DNA from: JAEUMD01 sp036768475
GTDB taxonomy: Bacteria; Pseudomonadota; Alphaproteobacteria; Rhizobiales; Hyphomicrobiaceae
Length of the DNA stretch: 64,000 nt
Assembly (NCBI GenBank): GCA_036768475.1
Contig: DAIPMW010000007.1
Location: forward strand, 98,945-162,944
Reading direction: 5' to 3'
How positions within the stretch are numbered: the stretch's first letter is position 1; every line of letters starts with the position of its first letter. A program made the position numbers and the translations under genes. The notes below the pieces were generated by a model. It saw only the letters and a list, made by a program, of their open reading frames with translations, did no database searches and had not been told where the DNA came from. Below are positions 52,642 to 64,000 of this stretch, one piece after another.

Positions 52642-53085
52642 TCACCCTTTCAGGTGCGCCTCGGGGGCGATGTCGACCTCGTCGGGCTTGCCTGAGAAGC
52701 CATGCATGCGCAGCGCCCACTGGGCGCCGACCAGAGCGCCCTTGATGCGTGGGAGGAGCCATAAGCTCATGATGAGCACCATGCTCGGCCAGAGGATGGA
52801 GTGCACCCAGTTCGGCCAGTCATAGTACATGGCGGCCGTCAGCATGAAGCCGACGACGACGTGCCCGGTGATCAACATCGTAAAATAGGGCGGCGCATCG
52901 TCAGCGCGGTGATGATACAGCTCCTCGCGGCATTTCGGGCAGGTGTCGTTGACCTTGAGGTAGGCGCGAAAGATCGCGCCCTCGCCACACGCAGGACATT
53001 TCTGGCGCATGCCGCGCAGAATGGACTGCTGAACGTCGCGGTCGGCCTGGGGCGCTTCGCCGTTGGGTGTCTGGTGTTCGATCAT
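52642..53085 (-). CDS. DUF983 membrane protein with zinc ribbon
   Basis: A 147-residue protein with two CXXC pairs (CPACGEG and CPKCREE) likely to bind zinc near the N-terminus, followed by two transmembrane helices (about residues 70-90 and 95-115). DUF983 proteins are of unknown role. An upstream ATG (53127) is also possible. It lies between rnr and the NUDIX gene, probably in one operon. Confidence 0.88.
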   Translation of the reverse strand: MIEHQTPNGEAPQADRDVQQSILRGMRQKCPACGEGAIFRAYLKVNDTCPKCREELYHHRADDAPPYFTMLITGHVVVGFMLTAAMYYDWPNWVHSILWPSMVLIMSLWLLPRIKGALVGAQWALRMHGFSGKPDEVDIAPEAHLKG

Positions 53086-53191
53086 GTCTCGTTGGTCGCG
53101 CGTCGGCTGATCCAGGTCAAGCGTCAAAAACGACGCGCCTCGGCCTCGAAATCATCAACGGCAGGCCATGCTCGACTTTATTGGCTGTCGA

Positions 53192-55480
53192 TTATCGGCG
53201 CCAGCTGCCCCGCGCGGGCGGACGCGTGCGGCGCTGGTTGAGCCGGCGCCCGCCCTTGATAGGTCCCAGAACGCCTTTGTGCGGCGGTGTGATCATCTCG
53301 AAGCGCAGCGCGCCAGCGGTCGGTATGGCTTCCACGAGACGGACCTCGACCACATCGCCGAGCCGGTAGGCGGCATTGGAGCGCGCACCGAGCAGCGCAT
53401 GGGCTTCCTCGATGTGATGATAAAAATCGTTCTCGAGGCTGGAGATCGGGACAAAGCCATCGGCACCGGTTTCACTCAGGCGGACGAAGAGACCTGACCG
53501 CGTGACACCAGCGATTCGTCCGGTGAATCGAGCGCCGATCCGATCTGCCAGATGCGTAGCAATCAGGCGATCGACGGTCTCACGCTCGGCTGCCATGGCG
53601 CGACGCTCGGCTTCCGAAATGAGGCGTGCGGTCTCGGCCAGACGCTCTGTGTCGATCTCCTCCAACCCGCCTTCTCCCAGTCCCAGGCCGGAGATGAGCG
53701 CGCGGTGAACGAGCATATCTGCGTAACGGCGAATGGGCGACGTGAAATGCGCGTAACGACGCAGGTTGAGACCGAAGTGTCCATAATTCTCGATCGCGTA
53801 TTCCGCTTGGGCCTGGGATCGCAGGATCACTTCGTTGACGAGTTCGGGCACCGGCAAGGATTTGGCCTTCTCCAGAATGCGGTTGAAGGCGGCGGGTCTC
53901 AGTTGGCCTTGGGGCGGAAGGTGCAGATCGAGCGTCTCGAGGAACTCGCGCAGCGCCTTTAGCTTCTCCTTCGACGGCTCGGCGTGGACGCGGTAGACGA
54001 CCGGTTTCTTCTTCGCTTCGAGCGCTTCGGCGGCGGCGACGTTGGCCTGGATCATGAACTCCTCGATCAAGCGATGAGCGTCGAGGCGTTCGGGTATGAC
54101 AATGTCGGCGACGCGGCCTTCTACGTCGAGCCTGATCTTCTTTTCGGGAAGATCGAGGTCGAGGGGACCGCGCTTGTCGCGTGCCTCGGCCAGCGCCTGA
54201 TAGGCGGACCACAGCGGCTTCAGTGCGCTGTCTATGAGGGGTGCTGCTTTTTCGCCGGGATTACCGTCGAAGGCGGCCTGTGCCTCCTGGTAGGAGAGCT
54301 TGGCAGCCGAGCGCATCATGGCGCGATGGAACGAGTGTGCGCGCTTCTCTCCGTGACGATCGAAGACCATGCGCGCGACGAGGCACGGCCGGTCCTCCTG
54401 CTCGCGCAGTGAGCACAGGTCGTTGGAGATCTTTTCAGGCAGCATCGGCACGACGCGATCGGGAAAATAGACCGAGTTGCCGCGCAGCCGAGCCTCGCGA
54501 TCGAGGCGTGAGCCCGGGCGCACGTAATGCGCCACGTCAGCGATGGCGACGAGGACAATGAAGCCGCCTTGATTGTGCTCCGACGTGTCGGGTTCGGCGT
54601 AGACGGCGTCGTCGTGGTCACGCGCGTCAGCCGGATCAATGGTCACAAGCGGCACGTCGCGGAGATCGTCTCGGCCCGTCATTGTGGGCGACGTGAGGTT
54701 CGCCGTCTCGGCGATGACGCTTTCGGGGAAGTCATCCGGCAAGCCGTGAGCGTGAACGGCGATGAGACTGATCTGGCGCTGGTCGTCGGGATTGCCGAGT
54801 GCTTCGAGCACGCGGGCCTGGGGTGTGCCGAAGCGGCCACGCTTGATCAGCTCGAAGCGGACGAGGTCGCCGTCGCTGGCTTGGCCCTGATCCTGCTTTT
54901 GGATGGGCCACGACTTGAGCGCCTTGCGGTCGATGGGCTCGATGGTGCCGCCACCGCGTTTGGTCTCGCGGAAGATGCCGACAAGACGGCGCTGGTCGCG
55001 GGGAAGGCGGCGGATCGGCTCGGCCTCGAAGCGGAAGCCTTCGACGTCCTGCCCGCCCAGCTCAGTGATGCGGGCCAGTACGCGGTCGCCGATGCCGATC
55101 TCCGCATCCTGCGAACGACCCCGGTGCGCCACCAGCAGCAACACCTGCGGGCGTGTCCCCTCTGTTTCGTCCCATACGACGGGTTCCGCGACAAGATCGC
55201 CGTCATCGTCACGGCCCTTCACCTCGAGCACTGTGACGGGCGGCAGGCCGCCGCGCTTCTTCATCTCTTTCTTGCGCCCGGTAAGCAGACCCTCATCGGT
55301 CATCTCGGTGAGCAGGCGTTTCAGAGCGATGCGTGCGCCGCCCTTGATGGAAAAGGCGCGGGCGATTTCGCGCTTTCCGACCTTGCCTTTTGCCTGTCCG
55401 ATGAAATCGAGAATCTGCTCTCGGGTGGGTAGCCCGTCAGGCTCGGGCGGTGTCCGCGGTGCCTTGGGTTTGCGTGCCAC
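53192..55480 (-). CDS. rnr: Ribonuclease R
   Basis: RNase R is a processive 3'-5' exoribonuclease that degrades structured RNA. The 762-residue protein has a winged-helix start (REQILDFIG), cold-shock domains, the RNB catalytic core DPADARDHDDAVYAEPD with four metal aspartates, an S1 domain (GVTRSGLFVRLSETGADGFV) and a basic tail. The GTG at 55480 (VARKPKAP) is preferred because AGGTG lies ahead; a TTG at 55495 overlaps the topA stop. Confidence 0.96.
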   Translation of the reverse strand: MARKPKAPRTPPEPDGLPTREQILDFIGQAKGKVGKREIARAFSIKGGARIALKRLLTEMTDEGLLTGRKKEMKKRGGLPPVTVLEVKGRDDDGDLVAEPVVWDETEGTRPQVLLLVAHRGRSQDAEIGIGDRVLARITELGGQDVEGFRFEAEPIRRLPRDQRRLVGIFRETKRGGGTIEPIDRKALKSWPIQKQDQGQASDGDLVRFELIKRGRFGTPQARVLEALGNPDDQRQISLIAVHAHGLPDDFPESVIAETANLTSPTMTGRDDLRDVPLVTIDPADARDHDDAVYAEPDTSEHNQGGFIVLVAIADVAHYVRPGSRLDREARLRGNSVYFPDRVVPMLPEKISNDLCSLREQEDRPCLVARMVFDRHGEKRAHSFHRAMMRSAAKLSYQEAQAAFDGNPGEKAAPLIDSALKPLWSAYQALAEARDKRGPLDLDLPEKKIRLDVEGRVADIVIPERLDAHRLIEEFMIQANVAAAEALEAKKKPVVYRVHAEPSKEKLKALREFLETLDLHLPPQGQLRPAAFNRILEKAKSLPVPELVNEVILRSQAQAEYAIENYGHFGLNLRRYAHFTSPIRRYADMLVHRALISGLGLGEGGLEEIDTERLAETARLISEAERRAMAAERETVDRLIATHLADRIGARFTGRIAGVTRSGLFVRLSETGADGFVPISSLENDFYHHIEEAHALLGARSNAAYRLGDVVEVRLVEAIPTAGALRFEMITPPHKGVLGPIKGGRRLNQRRTRPPARGSWRR

Positions 55481-55491
55481 CTTGCACCTGC

Positions 55492-58260
<2,769 letters not shown>

Positions 58261-58587
58261 AAGCGGCCTTTGACGTGCCTAGTCTTGTAACTCTCTGACA
58301 AGTCAGGACAAAGCCCCGCTCGCGCTGCATGCGGCGGGCGGGGCGATGGCGCTGGCTCGGCAGAAGCACGAGCTTCTGCAATGGCGGCAGAACATCCGCG
58401 AAGTCGGTTGCCGTGTCAAACATGGCGATAGATGAGCCCAATTCGGCAGCCTTGCGTCAATCTCTCGTTTTGGGAGGAAAAAATGTGCCAAAACATTGGG
58501 TTGAACCCTCGGGTTGCGCGTTGTGAACAGGGTTGCCAAGCCCTATGGGGAGCTGCGCCGCGGTGGGTATCGCCGCCCGTGCCGGGT
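58261..58587. other. Gap between dprA and topA
   Basis: The 327 bases are upstream of topA and should hold its promoter if it has one. No gene is supported. A GGGAGGAAAAA ribosome-like site before ATGTGCCAAAACATT at about 58482 opens a frame that runs antisense through dprA; it is likely spurious. Confidence 0.45.
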
Positions 58588-59775
58588 TCATCCTTCTGCG
58601 CGCGACACCAGGCCGGCGCCGTGGCGGACGATGCGTCCGGCGAGATCGAGTTCTATCAAAATGACGTTGAGCGCACGGGTATCGAGGCCGGTCGCGCGCA
58701 TCAGTGCGTCAATATCCACGGGTGCGGGGCTCAATGCCTCGAGAACGAGCGCCCGGTCCGAGTTCTGCAGGATTGGCGGCGTCGTCGTCGGCGGGGCATG
58801 CCAGCTTTGCACGGGATGCTGCTCGGCAAAGGCGGCGTTGGGAGAAAGTCCCGACAACGGCGCCAAGGCGTCAATGATGTCGGCGGGCTCGGTGACCAGC
58901 GTTGCGCCGCGTTTCAACAGGCCGTTCGTCCCCTCCGCGCGCGGGTCGAGCGGATGGCCGGGTACGGCAAACACCTCGCGACCCTGTTCGCCGGCGAGCC
59001 GCGCAGTGACGAGTGTGCCTGAGCGCCGAGCGGCCTCGACCACGACGACACCAAGGGCGATTCCCGAGATGATGCGATTGCGGCGGGGAAAGTCCTTCGC
59101 GCGAGGCTGGAAGCCCGGCGGCATGTCCGAGACGATCACGCCGTTCTCTGCGATGGCGCGGGTCAGCGCGGCGTTCTCGGGGGGATAGACGATATCGACG
59201 CCACCGGCGACGACGGCAACGGTGCCTGTTTCCAGCGTCGCCTCGTGAGCGGCAGCATCGATGCCACGGGCGAGGCCAGAGACGACGATATAGCCTGCGT
59301 GTCCAAGGCCGCTCGCAAACTGGCGGGTCAACTTGTGACCGGCGGCTGATGCCTGGCGCGAGCCGACGATGGCGACAGCCGGGCGGGTCAGTAACCCGGT
59401 GTCGCCGCGCACGTACAACATCGGCGGTGGTGCCTCGATATTGGCCAGCGCCGGGGGATAGCCGGGCTCGATGGTGAAGATGGGCTTGGCCCCGGCTTTT
59501 TGCGCCCTATCCAATTCATGCTCGGCTTCCGACTTCGACGTGATGCGAATGCGGCGCTTGTTGCCGCCGCGGGCGGCCAGTTCGGGCAATGCTTCAAGTG
59601 CCGGCTCCGCGCCGCCGTAATGATTGATCAATTCACGGAAGGTGACTGGACCGACGTTTTCGGAACGGATGAGTCGCAGGCAGGCAAGGCGTTCGGCGTC
59701 GTCGAGCGTCGCCACGGGCAGGGGGGCCGCAGTGAAGAGAGATCCGTTCTCTGTCGTGGCGCGCCTTTTGATCAC
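58588..59775 (-). CDS. dprA: DNA processing protein DprA
   Basis: DprA loads RecA on incoming single-stranded DNA in transformation. The 395-residue protein has a SAM-like N-terminus, the Rossmann DNA-binding core with VAIVGSRQASAAGHKLT and SGLARGIDAAAHEATL, and the C-terminal winged helix (from about residue 330). Length is usual. It is in the plsY-dprA-topA cluster. Other competence genes are not in the window. Confidence 0.95.
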   Translation of the reverse strand: MIKRRATTENGSLFTAAPLPVATLDDAERLACLRLIRSENVGPVTFRELINHYGGAEPALEALPELAARGGNKRRIRITSKSEAEHELDRAQKAGAKPIFTIEPGYPPALANIEAPPPMLYVRGDTGLLTRPAVAIVGSRQASAAGHKLTRQFASGLGHAGYIVVSGLARGIDAAAHEATLETGTVAVVAGGVDIVYPPENAALTRAIAENGVIVSDMPPGFQPRAKDFPRRNRIISGIALGVVVVEAARRSGTLVTARLAGEQGREVFAVPGHPLDPRAEGTNGLLKRGATLVTEPADIIDALAPLSGLSPNAAFAEQHPVQSWHAPPTTTPPILQNSDRALVLEALSPAPVDIDALMRATGLDTRALNVILIELDLAGRIVRHGAGLVSRAEG

Positions 59776-59881
59776 GATGCAATACGCCTCGGCAAGGCCC
59801 CCTTAACCGCCCCTTCGGGACACTTTCTCCCCCACCAGTGAAGGGGATGCGAAGCAATATCGGGCGTTGAGATTGCCCGCC
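59776..59881. repeat. Repeat-like C-rich intergenic sequence
   Basis: GGCCCCCTTAACC, then CCCCTTCGGGACACTTTCT and CCCCCACCAGTGAAGGGGA resemble the common alphaproteobacterial intergenic element CCCCCTCACCC..CTCTCCCC. Only one, diverged, copy is visible, between plsY and dprA. Confidence 0.35.
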
Positions 59882-60496
59882 TCACCGGGCACCGATCCTG
59901 GGTTCCTCGCCAGCCATGAGGCGATGGATATTCGCGCGATGCTTCCATAGCAGCACCATACTCATGACGGCGGCAAGAACGCCGAGCGCCGGAGAATCCG
60001 CAAACCACGCGACAGCAGGTGTGACGACGGCGGCGACGAGTGCGGAGAGCGAGGAATAGCGCGTGGTGAACGCGATGGCGAGCCAGATGGCGCAAAAAAC
60101 GAGGGCCAGCTTCCAGGCGGCGCCCAGCAGTACGCCGATGTAGGTGGCGACACCCTTGCCACCCTTGAATCCAAGCCAGACGGGGAACACGTGACCCAGG
60201 AAAGCGCCAAGGCCGGCGACGAGTGAGGCGAGGATGGCCACGCCGCCATAGGCGCCGATCCAATATCCTGCCACGACCGCCGCGGTCCCTTTGAGGGCGT
60301 CGAAAAGAAGCGTTATTGCGGCCAGCTTTTTGTTGCCGGTCCGCAGAACGTTCGTTGCGCCAATATTGCCCGAACCGATTGCGCGCACATCACCAAGGCC
60401 CGCCAGACGCGTCAGGATCAGGCCGAACGGTATCGAGCCCAGCAGATAGCCGAAGGCTAGCGCCGCAAGTGTTGAGGCGCTCAGCAGAAGGTCCAT
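59882..60496 (-). CDS. plsY: Glycerol-3-phosphate acyltransferase PlsY
   Basis: PlsY transfers an acyl group from acyl phosphate to glycerol-3-phosphate, the first step of phospholipid synthesis. The 204-residue membrane protein has about five helices and the loops GYLLGSIPFGLILTRLAG and GSGNIGATNVLRTG, then FPVWLGFKGGKGVATYIG, the acyl-phosphate binding elements. It follows pyrC' and precedes dprA on the minus strand. Confidence 0.95.
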   Translation of the reverse strand: MDLLLSASTLAALAFGYLLGSIPFGLILTRLAGLGDVRAIGSGNIGATNVLRTGNKKLAAITLLFDALKGTAAVVAGYWIGAYGGVAILASLVAGLGAFLGHVFPVWLGFKGGKGVATYIGVLLGAAWKLALVFCAIWLAIAFTTRYSSLSALVAAVVTPAVAWFADSPALGVLAAVMSMVLLWKHRANIHRLMAGEEPRIGAR

Positions 60497-60670
60497 GTGA
60501 GCCCCCGCTGTGAGCGGCTATCGGGCGCATCAATGCCAATGCGTGTCTCGGCCCCGGCAAGTGCACCAAATCCTCGGAACAGGCCCGAGAACGACATTTC
60601 GTCAGGTATCACAGAGGTCGGCACGGGCGGGCACCTGGATGGCATTTGGGCGGGCAATCGCGCCCACCTG

Positions 60671-62053
60671 TCAGGTGCGCGCGACACCAGCGTATTCGTA
60701 GACCGTCTCACCTGCAACGACGGTGCGCAAGACACGGCCCTGCATGCGTGCTTCGTCGAACGGCGAGTTCTTGGAGCGCGATCGCAACAGGTCCTTGTTG
60801 ACGACCCACGGCTCGTCGGGATCGAAAAGCACCAGGTCGGCGGGGGCGCCGACGGTCAGCTCGCCTGTGTTAAGTCCGAGCAGCTTGGCGGGGTTGATCG
60901 TCAGCGCTTTCAGAAGCTGCATCAGGGTCAGATCGCCAGAGTGGACGAGGCGCAGGCCCGCCGACAGAAGCGTTTCAAGTCCGACCGCGCCATCGGCGGC
61001 CTCGGCGAACGGCCGCCGCTTCACGTCGGCGTCCTGCGGATCATGACTGGACACGATGATGTCGATGTCGCCGGATGCGACGCCATCGACCATGGCGCGG
61101 CGATCCTCGTCCGCGCGGAGCGGTGGGCGGACTTTGAAGAAGGTGCGATAGGAGCCGATGTCGTTCTCGTTCAAGGTCACGTGATTGATGGAGACGCCGG
61201 CGGTGACGGAGAGGCCCCGGGCCTTCGCCTTGCGGATGACATCGAGGCTTTCGGCGCACGTGATGGTGGCGGCGTGATAGCGGGCGCGAGTCATCTCCAC
61301 AAGACGCAGGTCGCGTTCCAGTACGATCGTTTCAGCGTGCTTGGAGACGCCCGAGAGCCCCAGCCGTGTCGAGACCTCGCCGGAATTCATCGCGGCGGTG
61401 CTGGACAGATAGGGATCCTCGGTGTGGTGGACAATCAGCGCGCCGAAATCCTTGGCGTAGTTGAGCACGTTGCGCATGACGCGCGTATTGCCGACGGACG
61501 ACTTGCCGTTGGCGAAGGCAACTGCGCCGGCGCGCTTCAACAAGCCGATCTCCGTGATCTCCTCGCCGGCCAGACCCTTGGTCATGGCGGCCATCGTGGC
61601 GATGTGAACCACGGCGTTGTCGCGGGCGCGGCGCTGGATGAAGTCGACGAGGGCCACCTGGTCGATGACCGGATTGGTGTCGGGCATCACCACAATAGTC
61701 GTGACGCCGCCCGCTGCCGCAGCGTTGGATACGGTCTTGAGTGTTTCGCGGTGTTCCGCGCCCGGCTCGCCGACGAAGACCTGGGCGTCGATCAGCCCTG
61801 GTGCCAGGACGCAGCCACGGCAGTCAACCACGGCAGCGGCGTCGGGGGCGTTGCGGCGAAGGTGCGTGCCGATGTCGGCGATGATGCCGTCTCTCACGGC
61901 GAGGCCGCCAGGTTCGTCACGGCCGGAGGCAGGGTCGATCACCCGGGCGTTGATGAAGACGGTTGCTCCGGCACCGGCGCTGTCTTGTGCCGCCTTGCGC
62001 TGGGCTTTGCTGGTCGTCTTCGAGGATGCGGAGACCATTGCTTGCGTCCTCAT
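60671..62053 (-). CDS. Dihydroorotase homologue lacking catalytic metal ligands (PyrX/PyrC')
   Basis: The 460-residue amidohydrolase resembles the dihydroorotase beside pyrB, but the motif normally PGLVDMHVHLREPG reads PGLIDAQVFVGEPG (residues 85-98). Both metal histidines are thus Gln91 and Phe93 and the substrate Arg is Gly95. The late TDHAPH is SSHDPQ, losing the catalytic Asp position. This matches the inactive PyrX-type partner of aspartate transcarbamoylase known in Pseudomonas. The ATG overlaps the pyrB stop (ATGA), so the two are likely co-translated; an active DHOase must be elsewhere. Confidence 0.88.
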   Translation of the reverse strand: MRTQAMVSASSKTTSKAQRKAAQDSAGAGATVFINARVIDPASGRDEPGGLAVRDGIIADIGTHLRRNAPDAAAVVDCRGCVLAPGLIDAQVFVGEPGAEHRETLKTVSNAAAAGGVTTIVVMPDTNPVIDQVALVDFIQRRARDNAVVHIATMAAMTKGLAGEEITEIGLLKRAGAVAFANGKSSVGNTRVMRNVLNYAKDFGALIVHHTEDPYLSSTAAMNSGEVSTRLGLSGVSKHAETIVLERDLRLVEMTRARYHAATITCAESLDVIRKAKARGLSVTAGVSINHVTLNENDIGSYRTFFKVRPPLRADEDRRAMVDGVASGDIDIIVSSHDPQDADVKRRPFAEAADGAVGLETLLSAGLRLVHSGDLTLMQLLKALTINPAKLLGLNTGELTVGAPADLVLFDPDEPWVVNKDLLRSRSKNSPFDEARMQGRVLRTVVAGETVYEYAGVART

Positions 62054-63003
62054 TCGTCGGGAAGGTTGCCGGCCAGCGCCTCAAGCACAGCCATGCGGAC
62101 AGCGACGCCCATTTCGACCTGCTCGCGAATGACGCTGCGCGAATGGTCCGCCACGGTGGAGGCGATCTCGACACCGCGGTTCATGGGGCCGGGATGCATG
62201 ATAATCGCGTCCGGCCTGGCACGCGCCAGTTTCTCGTGGTCGAGCCCGAAAAAGTGGAAGTACTCGCGCGTGGAGGGCACAAACGAGCCTTCCATACGCT
62301 CGCGCTGCAGACGCAGCATCATGATGACGTCGGCGTCGACGATGCCGGCGCTCATGTCGGTAAAGACCTGTGCGCCGAGGCGGTCGGGGGCCGCCGGGAG
62401 CAGTGTCGACGGTGCAATGATGCGCACGTTGGCGCCGAGCGTATTCAGGACATTGATGTTGGAACGGGCGACGCGCGAATGAAGAACATCGCCGCAGATG
62501 GCGACGGTCAGGCCGCCGACACGGCCCTTCGCACGCCGGATCGTCAGTGCGTCGAGCAGCGCCTGGGTGGGGTGCTGGTGGGCACCATCACCGGCATTGA
62601 CGACCGAGCAGTCGACTTTCTGCGAGAGCAGTTCGACCGCGCCTGCAGCATGGTGGCGCACGACAATGATGTCGGGCCGCATCGCGTTGAGGGTCACGGC
62701 GGTGTCGATCAGTGTTTCGCCCTTGGTGACCGAGGAGGTTGAGACGTTCATATTGAGAACGTCGGCGCCAAGTCGCTTGGCCGCCATCTCGAAGGAAGCC
62801 TGGGTGCGGGTGGACGCCTCGAAGAACAGATTTATCAGCGAGCGGCCGCTCAGGACATCGCGCTTGGCGAGCCGGGCGCGGTTGGCTTCGGCCAGGTTGT
62901 CGGCGATGTCGAGCAGCAACGTGATCTCCGGCGCCGAGAGCTGCTCGCACGAGAGCAGGTGGCGGTGCGGGAAGCGCCTGTCTTTTCTTCCGGGAGCGGT
63001 CAT
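62050..63003 (-). CDS. pyrB: Aspartate carbamoyltransferase catalytic subunit
   Basis: PyrB makes carbamoyl aspartate in pyrimidine synthesis. The 317-residue protein has the carbamoyl phosphate loop FFEASTRTQASFE, VVNAGDGAHQHPTQALLD, and HPGPMNRGVE, all needed for catalysis. The ATG at 63003 is used; the frame opens at a TTG one codon before. Its stop overlaps the start of the inactive dihydroorotase homologue, which probably forms a complex with it. Confidence 0.96.
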   Translation of the reverse strand: MTAPGRKDRRFPHRHLLSCEQLSAPEITLLLDIADNLAEANRARLAKRDVLSGRSLINLFFEASTRTQASFEMAAKRLGADVLNMNVSTSSVTKGETLIDTAVTLNAMRPDIIVVRHHAAGAVELLSQKVDCSVVNAGDGAHQHPTQALLDALTIRRAKGRVGGLTVAICGDVLHSRVARSNINVLNTLGANVRIIAPSTLLPAAPDRLGAQVFTDMSAGIVDADVIMMLRLQRERMEGSFVPSTREYFHFFGLDHEKLARARPDAIIMHPGPMNRGVEIASTVADHSRSVIREQVEMGVAVRMAVLEALAGNLPDE

Positions 63004-63160
63004 CAAGGCCGGTCTATAGGGGGAGTCCGGTGTGCGGGCAAGCGCGAAGAGTGGCCGACCCGCGCGTGATGCAGCGCGCGCGGCGGGTTCCGGCCGGCAC
63101 TTTCGGTGCGGCTATAATCCGGGCGAGGATGATGGAAACAGGTCGCGGCTGGAGGCGGCA

Positions 63161-63188
63161 CCGGCAGCCTCTGCGAAAGGGCTGCCGG
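63161..63188 (-). terminator. Hairpin after the marR gene
   Basis: CCGGCAGCC (63161-63169) and GGCTGCCGG (63180-63188) form a perfect nine-base stem with a ten-base loop, 15 bases past the marR stop on the minus strand. No T run follows, so its termination strength is uncertain. Confidence 0.45.
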
Positions 63189-63202
63189 CGCGGGCATGTG
63201 CT

Positions 63203-63658
63203 TTATTCAGCCTTGGGCTGTTCGGTTGCCTTGGACAGCTCCTCGACCATCTTCTCGAGGCCCTTGATAAAGTCCTCGCGATCGCGCTGTGGGATGGCGG
63301 ACAGCAGGCGCTCGTCGGTCTGATCGACGGCGGGAGCTGCTTCCCGCATGGTTGTCACCCCCTTGTCGCTCAAACGCAACGCATACATACGAGCGTCGTG
63401 ACGCGTCCTCTTGCGCATGACGAGGCCACGGTCGACAAGGCGACGCACGATGTCGGCGAGAGTCGAGCGATCAATGCCGGTCAACTCGACGAGCTGGGTT
63501 TGGCTTGGCTCGTTGGTCAACGAAATGGCGCGCAGGACCTCGTACTGTCGTGGTGTCAGGTCGCTTGCACCAATGTGTAATGTGAAAAGCTCGTCTGCGA
63601 TTTGACCGGCGCGGTGCAGTAAATGCAACGCAGACGACGTTCTATCAATTTGGGTCAT
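63203..63658 (-). CDS. MarR-family transcriptional regulator
   Basis: A 151-residue winged-helix regulator. The DNA-binding part is LTPRQYEVLRAISLTNEPSQ, QLVELTGIDRSTLADIVRRL and the wing RKRTRHDARMYALRLS. A C-terminal helix with REDFIKGLEKMVEEL likely dimerises. The target is not known; it could act on the divergent gene beginning at 63943 or on its own promoter. Confidence 0.92.
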   Translation of the reverse strand: MTQIDRTSSALHLLHRAGQIADELFTLHIGASDLTPRQYEVLRAISLTNEPSQTQLVELTGIDRSTLADIVRRLVDRGLVMRKRTRHDARMYALRLSDKGVTTMREAAPAVDQTDERLLSAIPQRDREDFIKGLEKMVEELSKATEQPKAE

Positions 63659-63942
63659 TATACGATCACATCCTCCAGGATTTGTGAGTTGGGAATGGTC
63701 ACATGTATTCGTGGGGGGGGGACGAGTAAGTGAAAAATATGCGTACTCGCCGAAAACCTCCAGTCACTAAATCTGATAGCGGATTGGAGCAATTATCCGC
63801 GTTCGCATCCAAGGGTCTTGACAGTTAGACACGAAGTTTTGACTCTAAACACTGAAGCCTACCCTAATAAAGACCGTGTGCGGTATTCAGTATGGTGGCT
63901 AGGTCTTTCGTGTGACGAAGCAATTTGATCAGAGGAACGCCG
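63659..63942. other. Divergent promoter region of marR and the truncated gene
   Basis: The 284 bases are AT-richer than most of the window and contain TTGACA at 63818-63823 without a good -10. A run of nine G occurs near 63712. No gene is supported; a MarR-type operator would be expected here. Confidence 0.4.
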
Positions 63943-64000
63943 GTGACTGATGTATTGCGCCCCGAACCCATGATCCGGGTGGCCGCGGCCATAGCACTAG
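63943..64000 (+). CDS. Start of a truncated gene at the window end
   Basis: A GTG at 63943 follows AGAGGA at 63931-63936, a good ribosome site. It opens 19 codons (MTDVLRPEPMIRVAAAIAL) to the window edge. The last residues resemble the first strand of a NUDIX domain, but the stretch is too short to identify. Confidence 0.45.
   Translation, partial: MTDVLRPEPMIRVAAAIAL

Noticed and set aside
58432..59022. Plus-strand frame starting near GGGAGGAAAAA-ATGTGCCAAAACATT, antisense to dprA
   Set aside because: The N-terminus MCQNI recalls DUF2277, but the rest shows no match and it overlaps a strongly supported dprA gene.
63818..63849. Possible promoter TTGACA...TCTAAA before the truncated gene
   Set aside because: Spacer is 20 bases and no proper -10 is found at 16-18 bases.

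Overview
The window is a GC-rich chromosomal segment of an alphaproteobacterium, most likely in the order Hyphomicrobiales and perhaps near Hyphomicrobium. This rests on gene content seen here: an iscR-led suf operon with an Irr-type iron box, a divK-pleD pair beside a DUF3572 gene, EipB, a phasin with a candidate PhaR operator, E. coli-length SerA, and the block rpmG-nudix-DUF983-rnr-topA-dprA-plsY-pyrC'-pyrB. The genus is inference. No phage, insertion sequence, CRISPR array, rRNA or tRNA was recognised; this is mostly core chromosome.

Region 1-6 kb: a cut-off helix-hairpin-helix protein, an alpha/beta hydrolase, tyrS divergent from anmK, an M28 peptidase, and a second hydrolase with a highly charged tail. 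Region 6.2-15.6 kb: the iron-sulfur assembly operon, iscR, group I cysteine desulfurase, sufB, a small membrane protein, sufC, sufD, sufS, a SufT-like gene and sufA, then a cytochrome b561-type gene. A sigma70-like promoter with an Irr/ICE box just downstream precedes iscR. Region 15.6-28 kb: an MBL-fold hydrolase, serA, a DEAD-box helicase, a hydrolase, a dihaem cytochrome c divergent from a Tat-exported MBL protein, a fatty acid hydroxylase family membrane protein, parE, a 63-residue membrane protein and panC.

Region 28-42 kb: putA, a VWA protein coupled to a membrane-anchored J-domain protein, a DacF-like DD-carboxypeptidase with a SPOR domain, a phasin with its operator-like repeats and a textbook terminator, clpS-clpA with terminator, a methyltransferase, and azlCD. 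Region 42-51 kb: an NmrA-like protein, rhodanese, HIT, a GNAT/DUF482 protein, a glycerophosphodiesterase, RidA, eipB, a ROK kinase, DUF3572, divK and pleD. Region 51-64 kb, nearly all on the minus strand: rpmG, NUDIX, DUF983, rnr, topA, dprA, plsY, a dihydroorotase homologue lacking its metal ligands, pyrB and a MarR regulator.

The most notable non-coding signals are a family of intergenic palindromic repeats with four recognisable copies, one of which carries the stop codons of two convergent genes; the Irr box at the suf promoter; paired PhaR-like sites before the phasin; and an AT-rich 0.73-kb gap with a long hairpin after pleD. I did not find a convincing wholly new system. The best candidates for follow-up are the uncharacterised membrane protein inside the suf operon, the VWA/J-domain pair, and the repeat family.
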